From Verrucomicrobia bacterium LP2A (lineage in GTDB: Bacteria; Verrucomicrobiota; Verrucomicrobiia; Methylacidiphilales; Methylacidiphilaceae), in the NCBI GenBank assembly GCA_000526255.1, contig JAFS01000002.1, positions 372,001 through 436,000 on the forward strand: a stretch of DNA of 64,000 bases, in the 5' to 3' direction. Position 1 is the first letter of the stretch, and each line of letters opens with the position of its first letter. Positions 16,538-25,253 of this stretch are shown piece after piece. The notes beneath the pieces are model-generated. The model saw only the letters and a list, made by a program, of their open reading frames with translations, ran no database searches and was not told the origin of the DNA. The position numbers were made by a program, and so were the translations under genes.

Positions 16538-18955
16538 TCAATGCGGTCGTTCCGTCGGAGATCCGACCGATTCCCAAAATCGGCCGAAGGCCTGCTCCCA
16601 ATTCCACGATCGCCGAACTTCTTCCGCTATCCTTTCCCGCTCGGCAAGAGAGGGAGCAGCAGTCAGCAGAGCGGAGACCGCGCGCGCCCATTCTTCCCGA
16701 GAGCCGGCTCGGCATGCGCGCCCCATCCCGAACTGGGTCAGAAGCTCCGGGGGGCCGCCCACATCCGATACCACGACCGGCAGCCCGGAGGCCATGGCTT
16801 CGAGAACCGCATTGCCGAATGTATCGGTCGTGCTTGGGAAAACGAAAATATCCGCGGAAGCGTAAGCCTGGCTCAGATCCCTGCCGGTCAAGACCCCGGT
16901 AAAGAGCGCTTCGGGAAGAAGGCGCATCAATTCCGGGCGATAGGGTCCTTCTCCGACGAACGCGAGGGTGAATTTCAGGCCTCGACTGCGCAATGCTTCG
17001 CAGACCGCCGGAAAAAACCCGAGCTCCTTCTCCTTGGAGATCCGTCCCACGTAGAGGAGCACGGGGCCCGCGGCCCCCCGTCGCGTCCAGAAATCGGGTT
17101 GCCGGAACGAGGGATGAAAGGAATCGACCTCGATGCCGCGCGGGAGAATCGCCAGCTTTTCCTCGGGCAGACCCCGCTTTCTCCAGGAACGGAGGTAGGT
17201 GGAAGAGTTCACATAGGTCTTCGCCATCTGGCCGTAAAACCAGTCCATGTAGCTCCATGCCAGCCCTTCCATCCACGAGTCCTGGCTGAGAAAGCGGGTG
17301 TACTGCGGGAAGTCGGTGTGGTAGATGCCCACCGTTCGCAGACCGAGGATCTTCCCGATTGCCAGCGCGGAGAGCCCGATCGGTCCGGGCGTGCTGACGA
17401 TCAGTTCCGTAAATCGCTCCTTGTGCACGAATTCGAGGAGGTCAAAAAAAGGAGGAAACGCGAGTTTCTGCAACTCGTATTCCGGGATCGCAAACTCGCC
17501 GATCGGAGCAAAGTTCCGAAAGCGGATTCCGTCGACTTTCGGATGGGCCCGCGAGGTGACGACCGTCAAATCCGCACCAGCCCGGGAAGCGGCTCGGGCC
17601 ATCGCCTGGATCGTCCTCGTCACTCCGTTGACCTCGTCAAGCGTATCGGTAAACCACGCCCGTTTGCACGAGAGGATCTCGGCCGGAGGCGAGGAGAGGT
17701 ACCGGCGGCAGAGATCCCGCAGGAACCCACGATCAACGCCCTGGCGTTGAAAGGCCAGAAGGTGGGGAGCAGCCGCCGCCCCGACAGGCAGAAGCCCCGC
17801 GACGGACTGGAACGCTTCGAGCACGCTCCCTCGCCCCAGCTGGGCAACCGCCCCGCCCAGGAGACGATAGGCCAATTGGTTCACGAGATAGGAAGCGACG
17901 CGAAACGAAGCGTCGACCGGCGTTGCCGCCCGCCCGATGATCCGATCGATCTCTCCCCGAACCTCGGCGTTGGTAAAGAAATCGGCAAAGGCGCGTACCA
18001 GCGTCCCCTCCCCGGGCTTGAGCAACTCGAAGACTTGCCCGCTGCGCACCGCCGCCGCAAGGTGGCCGATCCGTTCTCCCAGGGAAAATGCCGTTGGGTT
18101 TTTCCCGGAGACAAAGCGCTCGGCGATCTTTTGCAACAGAGCCGCCGCCAAGGGCGCGGACTGTCGAAGCCGCTCCTGAGCATACTGGAATCCGATGTTG
18201 TAAAAGGCGATCGAGACGCACGCCGGGTCGCCAGGCACCCCGCCGCCCGTTCTTCCCCTCCCGGAAAAGAGCTCCCGGAAAAACCCGTCGATGGTGCCGT
18301 CGTCGCCGACTTCCGTCCACAATGTCCCTAGGGAAAGCCCCCCGTGATCATTCGATCCCCCCACGAAAATTTTGCGATGGCACTGGCCATCAACGGGAGC
18401 TATCCCTTGGTGCTTCGCCATTTCGGCGATTCGCTCGGGTGTCAAGGCAAGCAGGCAGAGACGAGCGATCTCCTGCGGTAGGCCGGGGCGGCTGCCGTCC
18501 GCCGTCTCGAACGCGCGAAAGAGCAAAATCAGCTTCTCGAAGTGATCGGGCGAAAATTTCCCGTTGAGATTTTCCAAAGGGTGAGCAACCGCATGAGGAA
18601 TCCTCCTCGACCGGAGAAACGATGCCAGTTCCTCGATATCGGGAGCGAGCTCGTGAATGCGCGGATGGTCTGCCTCCCGGATGTTCCAGACCAACAGGTG
18701 AATCTCGCATCCGTCGGCAAAAAAGGTCGTTACCTCCTCGCTCAGGAAGACGTCGGGATGCCGCTCCCGCATCTCCAGGCACCCGTCGATGCGATCATGA
18801 TCGGTGATCGTCTTCCAGGTCATGCCCGCCGCGGAGAGCTTCTGATAGAGGATCTCCGGATCGGTGTAGCTCTGCCGGCAGCCAATCTTCCGCAAGATCC
18901 ACTCGGAAGGCCGGTCCGAATAACGGGAATGAAGATGGAGATCAGCTCGAGACAT
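16538..18955 (-). CDS. Two-domain protein: PHP phosphoesterase fused to a GT4-type glycosyltransferase
   Basis: 805 residues. The N-terminal ~220 residues form a PHP domain with its metal-ligand motifs apparently intact: DLHLHSRYSD (HxH), TITDHDRIDG, a Glu/His pair in SEEVTTFF...CEIHLLVW, AVAHPLEN and SNDHGG. Residues ~230-410 are an Ala/Leu-rich helical segment that I do not recognise. From about 420 a GT-B glycosyltransferase of GT4 type follows, with EVNGVTRTIQAMARAA, YHTDFPQYT, VLLYVGRISKEKELGF, FVGEGPYR and the nucleotide-sugar motif PSTTDTFGNAVLEAMASGLP. The GT half resembles transferases acting on phosphatidylinositol or diacylglycerol acceptors. No signal or membrane segment. The start overlaps the deacetylase-like gene by 14 nt, indicating one operon. 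Confidence 0.85.
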   Translation of the reverse strand: MSRADLHLHSRYSDRPSEWILRKIGCRQSYTDPEILYQKLSAAGMTWKTITDHDRIDGCLEMRERHPDVFLSEEVTTFFADGCEIHLLVWNIREADHPRIHELAPDIEELASFLRSRRIPHAVAHPLENLNGKFSPDHFEKLILLFRAFETADGSRPGLPQEIARLCLLALTPERIAEMAKHQGIAPVDGQCHRKIFVGGSNDHGGLSLGTLWTEVGDDGTIDGFFRELFSGRGRTGGGVPGDPACVSIAFYNIGFQYAQERLRQSAPLAAALLQKIAERFVSGKNPTAFSLGERIGHLAAAVRSGQVFELLKPGEGTLVRAFADFFTNAEVRGEIDRIIGRAATPVDASFRVASYLVNQLAYRLLGGAVAQLGRGSVLEAFQSVAGLLPVGAAAAPHLLAFQRQGVDRGFLRDLCRRYLSSPPAEILSCKRAWFTDTLDEVNGVTRTIQAMARAASRAGADLTVVTSRAHPKVDGIRFRNFAPIGEFAIPEYELQKLAFPPFFDLLEFVHKERFTELIVSTPGPIGLSALAIGKILGLRTVGIYHTDFPQYTRFLSQDSWMEGLAWSYMDWFYGQMAKTYVNSSTYLRSWRKRGLPEEKLAILPRGIEVDSFHPSFRQPDFWTRRGAAGPVLLYVGRISKEKELGFFPAVCEALRSRGLKFTLAFVGEGPYRPELMRLLPEALFTGVLTGRDLSQAYASADIFVFPSTTDTFGNAVLEAMASGLPVVVSDVGGPPELLTQFGMGRACRAGSREEWARAVSALLTAAPSLAERERIAEEVRRSWNWEQAFGRFWESVGSPTERPH

Positions 18956-19682
18956 AGTGAAGATAGGTGAGAGGGCGGCCTCCTCGATCGAGAGTCCCCT
19001 TGACGATCCGTTCGATCTGGCTGCGAATCGGGCGATAGACGAAATCTGATGGATGGAGGCTCACGCGCATCACGTTCCGAACCGAATCCCGGGCAAGGAA
19101 GCCATTCCAGGCGAGAGAAGAGGCTCTGCGCCAACCCGCCCGGGTGCTCCAACAATGGGTCCGCGCGGGAGTCCATTGTTCCACCGGGCGTAGGGTCAGG
19201 ATCCCCCCGATCCGCGTTGTATACCGAAAACCTTCCCGCGCCAGAAGCTGCGGCAGCCCCGAATCCATCAGCCAGCCCGGAGCCACGAATCCTTCGGTAG
19301 GCCAACCCTGCGCTGCAAAGAGCCCGCGGGCGAAGCGGAGGCGCTCACCGGCCGTGGTCTGCGGCAGGTCGAAAAACTCCGCTTCCCGCCGGGTATAGAT
19401 CTCCGTCCAAAACCAGCTCCGCAGCCCCTTCGCCCCGGCCTCGCGCGAATGGAAGCAACCATGCACGACCAGTTCGTCTCCCTGTTGCCTTTGGAGATCG
19501 ACCCACCGACAAAACTCGGGATCTTCGCAGAAGGACGGACCCTGGTGGTAGGCGGGAATGACGAGCAGGCTCGCTTCTTTCACCCCCCATTCCCGCAGCT
19601 GCTCCCGCTGTCGGGACACGAGCGCAAGAGACGCCGGGTGGAGGTCGTGGAGAGAGACGATCAGCGCTGTCCCCTCTTTCAT
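18942..19682 (-). CDS. DUF2334/polysaccharide-deacetylase-like protein
   Basis: 246 residues. IVSLHDLHPASL at the N-terminus, a VHGCFHS segment (metal-binding HxxxH pattern) near residue 75 and APGWLMDSGLP near 135 place it in the NodB/DUF2334 deacetylase-like superfamily. The catalytic Asp-His-His set looks present (HDLHP and HGCFH). No signal peptide, so it would act in the cytosol, on a glycan intermediate. The ATGA overlap with the upstream GNAT gene and the 14-nt overlap with the PHP-GT gene couple the three. Confidence 0.75.
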   Translation of the reverse strand: MKEGTALIVSLHDLHPASLALVSRQREQLREWGVKEASLLVIPAYHQGPSFCEDPEFCRWVDLQRQQGDELVVHGCFHSREAGAKGLRSWFWTEIYTRREAEFFDLPQTTAGERLRFARGLFAAQGWPTEGFVAPGWLMDSGLPQLLAREGFRYTTRIGGILTLRPVEQWTPARTHCWSTRAGWRRASSLAWNGFLARDSVRNVMRVSLHPSDFVYRPIRSQIERIVKGTLDRGGRPLTYLHYVSS

Positions 19683-20389
19683 TCGTGCGAAGGCGGATGG
19701 GAGCCGTAAAGCCGGGGGTTGGCCTGAAGGTCCTTGACCACCGTGCAGAGATAGACCGACCCCGGGAAACGGTCGCTATACTTGGTCACCGCCACCCGGT
19801 CCACCACTCGAAATCCGTAGCGCTCGAACATCTTTTCCCCTCGGCGGCGATCGAAGACAACGATCTGGCCATAGACCGCCTTTTCGCCCTTTTGGACGAG
19901 GTAGCCCAAAAAAGCGTCTACCAGTTCCCGGGTGCGCGTCACGCTGCGCCACGGCGCCAGAATATTAAAATGAAAATGGGGAATGCCCGGAAGGCTTCGT
20001 GGAGATTCCCGCCGCCCGTTCCAAATGAGCCAGTGCAAATAGCGACGGCTAGCGGGACAATAGAACGGATAACGAAGGAGCATGAGCAGGAAGAGCTGCA
20101 CGTTATGGAAGGCATGATACCAAGACTTGGCACGCGGGTTCCGACATCCCGTCAGGTAGCCGACAATCGTTCCTCCCGCCTCGCAAACCAGCGTCGATTC
20201 CGGCTCTCTGTCCGTGTAGTAGGACGTCAGGTAGTCGGCGAAGAGCTCGCGATCTTCGAAGACCGAATCGATCGGGGAGCCCAAAAAGCCGGTATCCGCG
20301 CAGACCCGACGCACTCCCTCCCGATCGCTCGCCCGGTAAGGACGAATGGCAACGGCGGCCGTCTCTTTCCCCTCTGCGGTCGTGTCCAT
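19679..20389 (-). CDS. GNAT family N-acetyltransferase
   Basis: 236 residues. Starts with a standard GNAT opening (AIRPYRASDREGVRRVC) and has TLVCEAGGTIVGYLTGC for the beta4-beta5 acetyl-CoA face and GEKMFERYGFRVVDRVAV near the end. A middle stretch (FHNVQLFLLMLLRYPFYC) is unusually hydrophobic and may sit on a membrane or bind a lipid-linked acceptor. It lies 27 nt after the glycosyltransferase and overlaps the deacetylase-like gene by 4 nt. N-acylation of an amino-sugar or lipid is a reasonable guess in this company. Confidence 0.75.
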   Translation of the reverse strand: MDTTAEGKETAAVAIRPYRASDREGVRRVCADTGFLGSPIDSVFEDRELFADYLTSYYTDREPESTLVCEAGGTIVGYLTGCRNPRAKSWYHAFHNVQLFLLMLLRYPFYCPASRRYLHWLIWNGRRESPRSLPGIPHFHFNILAPWRSVTRTRELVDAFLGYLVQKGEKAVYGQIVVFDRRRGEKMFERYGFRVVDRVAVTKYSDRFPGSVYLCTVVKDLQANPRLYGSHPPSHE

Positions 20390-20416
20390 CTCCCCTCTTT
20401 CGCTCTGGCCCGCTGG

Positions 20417-21628
20417 CTACTCCGCCCGGACCGCTCCTAGCGGAAGTGCTGCGGTCTCCTCGGTCCGATCGGCCCCTTCGATCGCTAACCGATAGTACCG
20501 CCACAGCGCCGTGAAGACGTTCGGCCACTGGTAAATCTCTCTCGTCCGCAGGGAAGCGGAAAGCCCGATCTGCCGCAGGTCCTGACCGGCGGCATGCTCG
20601 ATCGCTCCCGCAAACTCCTCGGGGCAGTTTCGCTTCGCCCACAAGTCGAGGCCGGCATAGATATGATCATCCATGTTGGTCCCGCGGATGCCGATGACGG
20701 GGCAACCGCAGGCTTGGCTTTCGACGGCGACCAGGCCGAAGGTTTCGACGACTCCGGGATGGACGAAAAGATCTGCCGCCCGGTAGCATCTCCGTAGCTC
20801 GGTCTTCTTTTCGATATACGGCCGCCAGATCACCGCATCGGTTTCCTTCTGCAACCGCTGCACCTGCTTCCTCAGCGGTCCGTCACCCACCACAAGGAGC
20901 CGGTAGTCACGTCGATGCGAAGCTCGAAGAGTTCGGAAGGCGTGCAGCAAGACCGATATGTTTTTTTCTCGAGCGAGCCGCCCCACGTAGAGGAGCAAGA
21001 AGGCGGGATCGGGCACCGCGAGCTCTTCCCGCCATACCCGATCATCCGGCCCGGGACAAAACGTCTCCGCATCGACCCCGAGATGAATCGGGATCGTGTT
21101 GGTCAGTCCCCAGGATTCCAAAAGCTTCCGGAGCCTGATCGAAGGCACGAAGGTGTACTGGAAACGGGAATACAAGCGGACGATGTATTTTCGGGCTGCA
21201 GAGAGGACCATCTCCTCGACCAGACGGCCCCCGAAGCGGCAAGCCGTGCGCAAATAAGCATCCGGAAAGTGGGAGTGATAGAAGCTGACGGCCGGGATGC
21301 CCATCTCGCCGGCCCCTCGCAGGACGGTCCAAGCTAAATGATAGGGGTCCCCGGACTCGACAATATCGGGACGAATGTCGCGGAGAATCGAGCGGACCAG
21401 GGAAACGTTGCAAAGGACTCGGTAGCGGGAGGTCTGGTCGACCTTCGGGGAAGCAATCGTGATCAGATGCGTCCTTCCCTCGCTCTGATGCGACGTCCTC
21501 TCTCCCGGGACGATCAGGTAATGCTCGTCCTCCGTTCGCCTCCTGACATGTTCCTGCTTTTCGCCGAGATAACGTCTCACCCCGCCGCTCCGCGGCGAAT
21601 AAAATTGGGTTACGTCACAGATCTTCAT
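20417..21628 (-). CDS. GT4-family glycosyltransferase, first gene of the glycan cassette
   Basis: 403 residues. N-terminal Rossmann half with VTQFYSPRSGGVRRYLGEK and SFYHSHFPDAYLRT; C-terminal half with LLYVGRLAREKNISVLLHA, VVGDGPLRKQVQRL and HPGVVETFGLVAVESQACG, the GT4 sugar-nucleotide motif. The GGVRRY loop and YHSHFP are shared in type with the glycosyltransferase half of the PHP fusion, so the two may act in sequence on one acceptor. Starts with ATG at 21628; the divergent partner is a porin 206 nt away. Confidence 0.88.
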   Translation of the reverse strand: MKICDVTQFYSPRSGGVRRYLGEKQEHVRRRTEDEHYLIVPGERTSHQSEGRTHLITIASPKVDQTSRYRVLCNVSLVRSILRDIRPDIVESGDPYHLAWTVLRGAGEMGIPAVSFYHSHFPDAYLRTACRFGGRLVEEMVLSAARKYIVRLYSRFQYTFVPSIRLRKLLESWGLTNTIPIHLGVDAETFCPGPDDRVWREELAVPDPAFLLLYVGRLAREKNISVLLHAFRTLRASHRRDYRLLVVGDGPLRKQVQRLQKETDAVIWRPYIEKKTELRRCYRAADLFVHPGVVETFGLVAVESQACGCPVIGIRGTNMDDHIYAGLDLWAKRNCPEEFAGAIEHAAGQDLRQIGLSASLRTREIYQWPNVFTALWRYYRLAIEGADRTEETAALPLGAVRAE

Positions 21629-21834
21629 CGGGGCGCCGCCCTTTTTCTTAACAGAACGCGATCATTGCATTCCCCCAGGCCGCCGCCCATTGAATACATT
21701 TTTCCGGCTGAAATGAAACAAGGAAAGGATAGGAAAGGTTTTCGGCCGGGCGGCTACGGCTCGGGAGAGAGCACATCGCGATTTGCCTTGAGGGCGAAGG
21801 GGGAAAGCGGAGTTTCTCTCCTACGGGAAACGAG

Positions 21835-23301
21835 GTGCACAAGCAACCCTATTCTGTTCCGGCAGCCTTCCGGGCGCCCCATTCGGATGTCCCTGCCAAG
21901 CAATGTCGCTTCCCTTCGGTCTCCCTGCCCTCCCGCCTCCTTGCCGCCTTAGCCTGGATCGGGCTCGCCTCCGCCCTTCCGGCAGAGGCCCAGTCCTCCG
22001 AGCCGCCCCTCTCCGCCAGTCCCGCCGCGCCGGAGGCCGCCGAGCTACAGAAGGCGCTGGAAGAGGGGGGGATCGCCATCCAGACCGCGCGCCCGGGAGT
22101 TCGACTCAGCGGATATCTCGACAGCTCCTTCGTCGACAACTTCATTCCCCCCAATGCCCGAATTCCGACCCGAATGGCCGACGACGGCATCGCCGGCGGA
22201 GGGTTCAATTTCAACACCGTCCGGCTCCTTCTCGAAAAGCCCCTCGATGACCAGAACCGCTGGGAAACGGGATTTCGCGCGGATGTTTTCGCCGGCCAGG
22301 ATGCAGCTTCCATGGGGGGACCGGACAATCTGGCTGGCCTGGGCACCCCGACGGAGGCTGGAAACGCACGGAATAGCGCGAGCTTCCTGCTCGCCGAAGC
22401 CTATGTCAGCTTTCGGATCCCCGTCGGCAATGCCATCGACCTGAAGGTGGGAAAGTTCGTTCCTCCTTTGGGGTTCGAGGTGATGGAGCGTCCGGGCAAC
22501 GTCAATTTCTCCTATGGAAATCTCTACGCCAACCTCATCCCGGAGATGGTCACCGGCATGGAAGCGGTCTATCGACCGCTCGATTGGGTGGAAACGACGC
22601 TCGGGGTGCTCGACGGATCCTTCAACGCCGCGCGAGCGGGATTCCCGTTTTTCGGCGAGAGCACAAATACCCTCGGCAATGGGGCAGCCTATCTTTTCCT
22701 CGCCTCCGCGGCATTCGATGCGCCGGCCCGAAATGCCCGCCTGATGGTGAGCGGCCTCTACGGACCGAACGGGGCAAACCCACCCGGCTTTGGATTGGCT
22801 CCTTCCCTTCCGGGTAGCGGAGTCTTTGTGGAAAGCCCCCTGAACCAGGCCGCACCGTTCTTTTTAGGGGATGTCTGGGGAGAGTGGATTCCCAAGGCCG
22901 CACGCGACCGGCTCCTTCTCGCCTGGGAGACGACGGGCGGCTTCTACGAAGGCGTCGGCGTCCCCGGAAATGGCCCGCTCCAGTCGTCGAGATGGCTCGG
23001 GGCCAGCCTTTGGGCCAAGTATCAGGTGAACAGCCTCGCGAGCATCGCCCTGAGGACCGATTGGATTCATGGGAGCGCCAATGAGATCCTTTCCGATCAC
23101 GTAGGACCGGCCGACATCTATAGCGCCACCGGGACCGTCGCCTTCGACATCTGGGAGAATCTGATGGTGCGAACCGAATTCCGGATGGATTGGGGCGCCG
23201 CCGTCTACGGGACCCCGCTTTCCCCCATGGGAGCCCTTCTCTTTCCCATCTCGAGCGGCCCCGCTTTCCTCTGGGCGGTGGAAACCGTCTACTCGTTTTG
23301 A
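21835..23301 (+). CDS. Outer-membrane beta-barrel porin, BBP2/OmpL-like (lone paralogue)
   Basis: About 488 residues from GTG at 21835. A signal sequence is visible at about residues 33-52 (LLAALAWIGLASALPAEAQ), so the true start may lie further in. The mature protein shares the architecture of the three porins at 48-54 kb: a short helical stretch (ELQKALEEGGIAIQ), the GYLDSSFVDNF strand, GIAGGGFNFNTVRLLLEKPL, RWETGFRADVFAGQDA, FVPPLGFEVMERPGNVNFSYG and a C-terminal strand ending in VYSF, the usual outer-membrane assembly signal. It lacks the NAPSFNQVP insert of the others and is the shortest. No sigma-54 site was found upstream. Confidence 0.75.
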   Translation: MHKQPYSVPAAFRAPHSDVPAKQCRFPSVSLPSRLLAALAWIGLASALPAEAQSSEPPLSASPAAPEAAELQKALEEGGIAIQTARPGVRLSGYLDSSFVDNFIPPNARIPTRMADDGIAGGGFNFNTVRLLLEKPLDDQNRWETGFRADVFAGQDAASMGGPDNLAGLGTPTEAGNARNSASFLLAEAYVSFRIPVGNAIDLKVGKFVPPLGFEVMERPGNVNFSYGNLYANLIPEMVTGMEAVYRPLDWVETTLGVLDGSFNAARAGFPFFGESTNTLGNGAAYLFLASAAFDAPARNARLMVSGLYGPNGANPPGFGLAPSLPGSGVFVESPLNQAAPFFLGDVWGEWIPKAARDRLLLAWETTGGFYEGVGVPGNGPLQSSRWLGASLWAKYQVNSLASIALRTDWIHGSANEILSDHVGPADIYSATGTVAFDIWENLMVRTEFRMDWGAAVYGTPLSPMGALLFPISSGPAFLWAVETVYSF

Positions 23302-24084
23302 CTATCGGGGCCGATGCGCGCCTCCGACCGATTGGCAATCGAGCCAGCGGGCGACGATCGGGCCCGCGATCACGAGGCCGACTCCCTCCACGGACAGCCC
23401 GGCCACCTTCGCAAAGCAGAGTCCGACCAGCTTTCCTTCGAGGTCCAGAACCGGCGCCCCGCTGTCCCCCTGATTCACAGGGGCATCCACCTGGAGAAGA
23501 GAGAGGGCAAATCCCTCTGGCAGATCGATGCGACGCGGTCGCGAGCTGAGTATACCCCGCGACACCGTGTTCCGATAGCCCATGCCGGAGCCGAGTACCA
23601 GCACCGTCATTCCCAACAGTCCTTCGGACAGATTGGAATAGGGAAAGACGGCCGGCAGCGGTCCGGGCTCCGCACGCAAGAGGGCGAGATCCATCCTCAA
23701 GTCGGAACGGATCAAATGAGCGAGCCGCACTCTCCCGTCAAAAAACGTGACGAGCAGCTCCCTCCGCACCACGCTCTTGCCGAGCACGTGCGCGCAGGTG
23801 ACCACATCTCCTCTTTTCGACACGATCAGACCGGTTCCCATCCCTTCGATTTTCCGCGCCGGCCCAAAGAGTCCGCAGCTCTTTTTTTCGACCGATATGG
23901 AGACTACCGCCGGCAGCGTCTGCCGAATCACTGCGACCGTTGCCCGGTCGTACGCGGCGAGGGCTTCCGCAGGCTCCGGTCTCCCGACCGCGACGAGCGC
24001 TCCCAGCAAAACGGATACTCCGACCCGTGCCGGGCCCCGCCACCATCGGCCGGCTTGCCGATGGCTGCGTAAGGCGGGCACCAT
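23302..24084 (-). CDS. Trypsin-like (S1C) secreted serine protease without PDZ domain
   Basis: 260 residues. An N-terminal hydrophobic stretch (residues ~20-36) looks like a signal peptide or anchor. The chymotrypsin-fold triad is visible: His in VTCAHVLGKS, Asp in RMDLALLRAE and Ser in NQGDSGAPVLD. There is no PDZ domain, unlike DegP/DegQ, so it is a minimal HtrA-like periplasmic protease. The stop is directly adjacent to the convergent porin stop. The ATG at 24084 is preferred because longer versions lose the signal at the N-terminus. Confidence 0.8.
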   Translation of the reverse strand: MVPALRSHRQAGRWWRGPARVGVSVLLGALVAVGRPEPAEALAAYDRATVAVIRQTLPAVVSISVEKKSCGLFGPARKIEGMGTGLIVSKRGDVVTCAHVLGKSVVRRELLVTFFDGRVRLAHLIRSDLRMDLALLRAEPGPLPAVFPYSNLSEGLLGMTVLVLGSGMGYRNTVSRGILSSRPRRIDLPEGFALSLLQVDAPVNQGDSGAPVLDLEGKLVGLCFAKVAGLSVEGVGLVIAGPIVARWLDCQSVGGAHRPR

Positions 24085-24230
24085 GAAGCTACTCTGATGG
24101 ATTGCGGTCGAGATGACAATGCGTCTCCTGGGAGAGGCGTCCGACGAAGATCGCTCGGGAGAAGTGCCCCGGCTGGCACAATTATATGCCGGCTTGACAA
24201 GAGGCGAAAGGCTTTCCACCCTGACGCGTC

Positions 24231-25253
24231 GTGCGAATCGCGCAAATTGCCCCTCCGGTGGAGCGCGTTCCCCCAGAAGGCTATGGAGGAACGGAGCGGG
24301 TCGTTTCCTTTTTGACGGAGGCGCTGGTCGACCTCGGACACGAAGTCACTCTTTTTGCCAGCGGGGACTCCCTCACCCGAGCAAGGCTGCGTTCCGTCTG
24401 CCCGCAAAGCCTCCGCAAAATGCCCGATTGCCGGGATTACCTCCCCTATTTCATCCTGGAGATCGATGCGGCGCTCCGGTCGGAAGCCGAGTTCGACCTT
24501 CTCCATTTTCACACGGAGTTTCTGCACTTCCCCTTGTTCCGAAGCCGACCGAACCGATCTCTCACGACTCTCCATTTCCGGCTCGATACGCCCGAGGTGA
24601 GCGCTCTCTTCCATGGCTTCCCGGAAATGCCGGTTGTCGCCATCTCCGAAGCTCAGCGGCGCAAGCTTCCGCATGCGCGCTGGGCGGGAACCATCCACCA
24701 CGGGCTGCCCAAAAACCTCTACGCCCTGGGCACTGGCGGCGGAGGGTATCTCTTCTTCCTCGGGCGCATCTCCGCAGAGAAGCGGCCCGATTTGGCGATC
24801 GAGATCGCCCGGAGGGCGGGACTCGACCTTGTCATCGGCGCCAAGATAGATCCTCGCCATGACGCCGAGTATATCGAGGCGGTTCGTCCGCTTCTCTCTC
24901 TCCCCCACGTCCATTTCCTGGGAGAAGTGAGCGAACGCGAGAAGCAAGCCTTGATCGGAGACGCGGTGGCCATGCTCTTCCCGATCAATTGGCCGGAGCC
25001 CTTCGGCCTGTCTGCGATCGAAGCGCTCGCCTGCGGCACACCCGTCATTGCCTTCCCGTACGGGGCGATCCCCGAAATTCTCGAAGCCGGGACAACAGGC
25101 TTCCTGGTCCAGAATGTGGAAGAAGCCGCCCAAGCGGTGCCCCTTGCCGCGCGACTCCCCCGGAAGCAGATCCGGCTCTGCTTCGAAAGGCGATTTACTG
25201 CGGAACGGATGGCCAGGGACTATCTGGCAATCTATGAAAAGCTGCTCGGTTAA
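24231..25253 (+). CDS. GT4-family glycosyltransferase
   Basis: 340 residues, GTG start. GGTERVVSFLTEALVDLGHEVTL with an upstream PPEGYGGTE loop matches the bacterial GT4 group that often acts on exopolysaccharide or sugar-nucleotide acceptors. The C-terminal half has GYLFFLGRISAEKRPDLAIE, a shortened middle, and INWPEPFGLSAIEALACGTPV with the E-x7-E motif. It overlaps the convergent carboxypeptidase gene by 4 nt. No strong ribosome-binding site was seen. Confidence 0.85.
   Translation: MRIAQIAPPVERVPPEGYGGTERVVSFLTEALVDLGHEVTLFASGDSLTRARLRSVCPQSLRKMPDCRDYLPYFILEIDAALRSEAEFDLLHFHTEFLHFPLFRSRPNRSLTTLHFRLDTPEVSALFHGFPEMPVVAISEAQRRKLPHARWAGTIHHGLPKNLYALGTGGGGYLFFLGRISAEKRPDLAIEIARRAGLDLVIGAKIDPRHDAEYIEAVRPLLSLPHVHFLGEVSEREKQALIGDAVAMLFPINWPEPFGLSAIEALACGTPVIAFPYGAIPEILEAGTTGFLVQNVEEAAQAVPLAARLPRKQIRLCFERRFTAERMARDYLAIYEKLLG

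Noticed and set aside
14760-17276. 838-residue version of the M3 peptidase starting at 17276
   Set aside because: Would overlap the PHP-glycosyltransferase gene by over 700 nt; residues before MNAFAP have no family resemblance.
16421-18331. 636-residue open frame on the plus strand opposite the PHP-glycosyltransferase gene
   Set aside because: Shadow frame of a recognised gene; no family motif, no ribosome-binding site.
24174-24190. Sigma-54-like sequence TGGCACAATTATATGC upstream of a glycosyltransferase
   Set aside because: The spacing between GG and GC is one base too long for RpoN.
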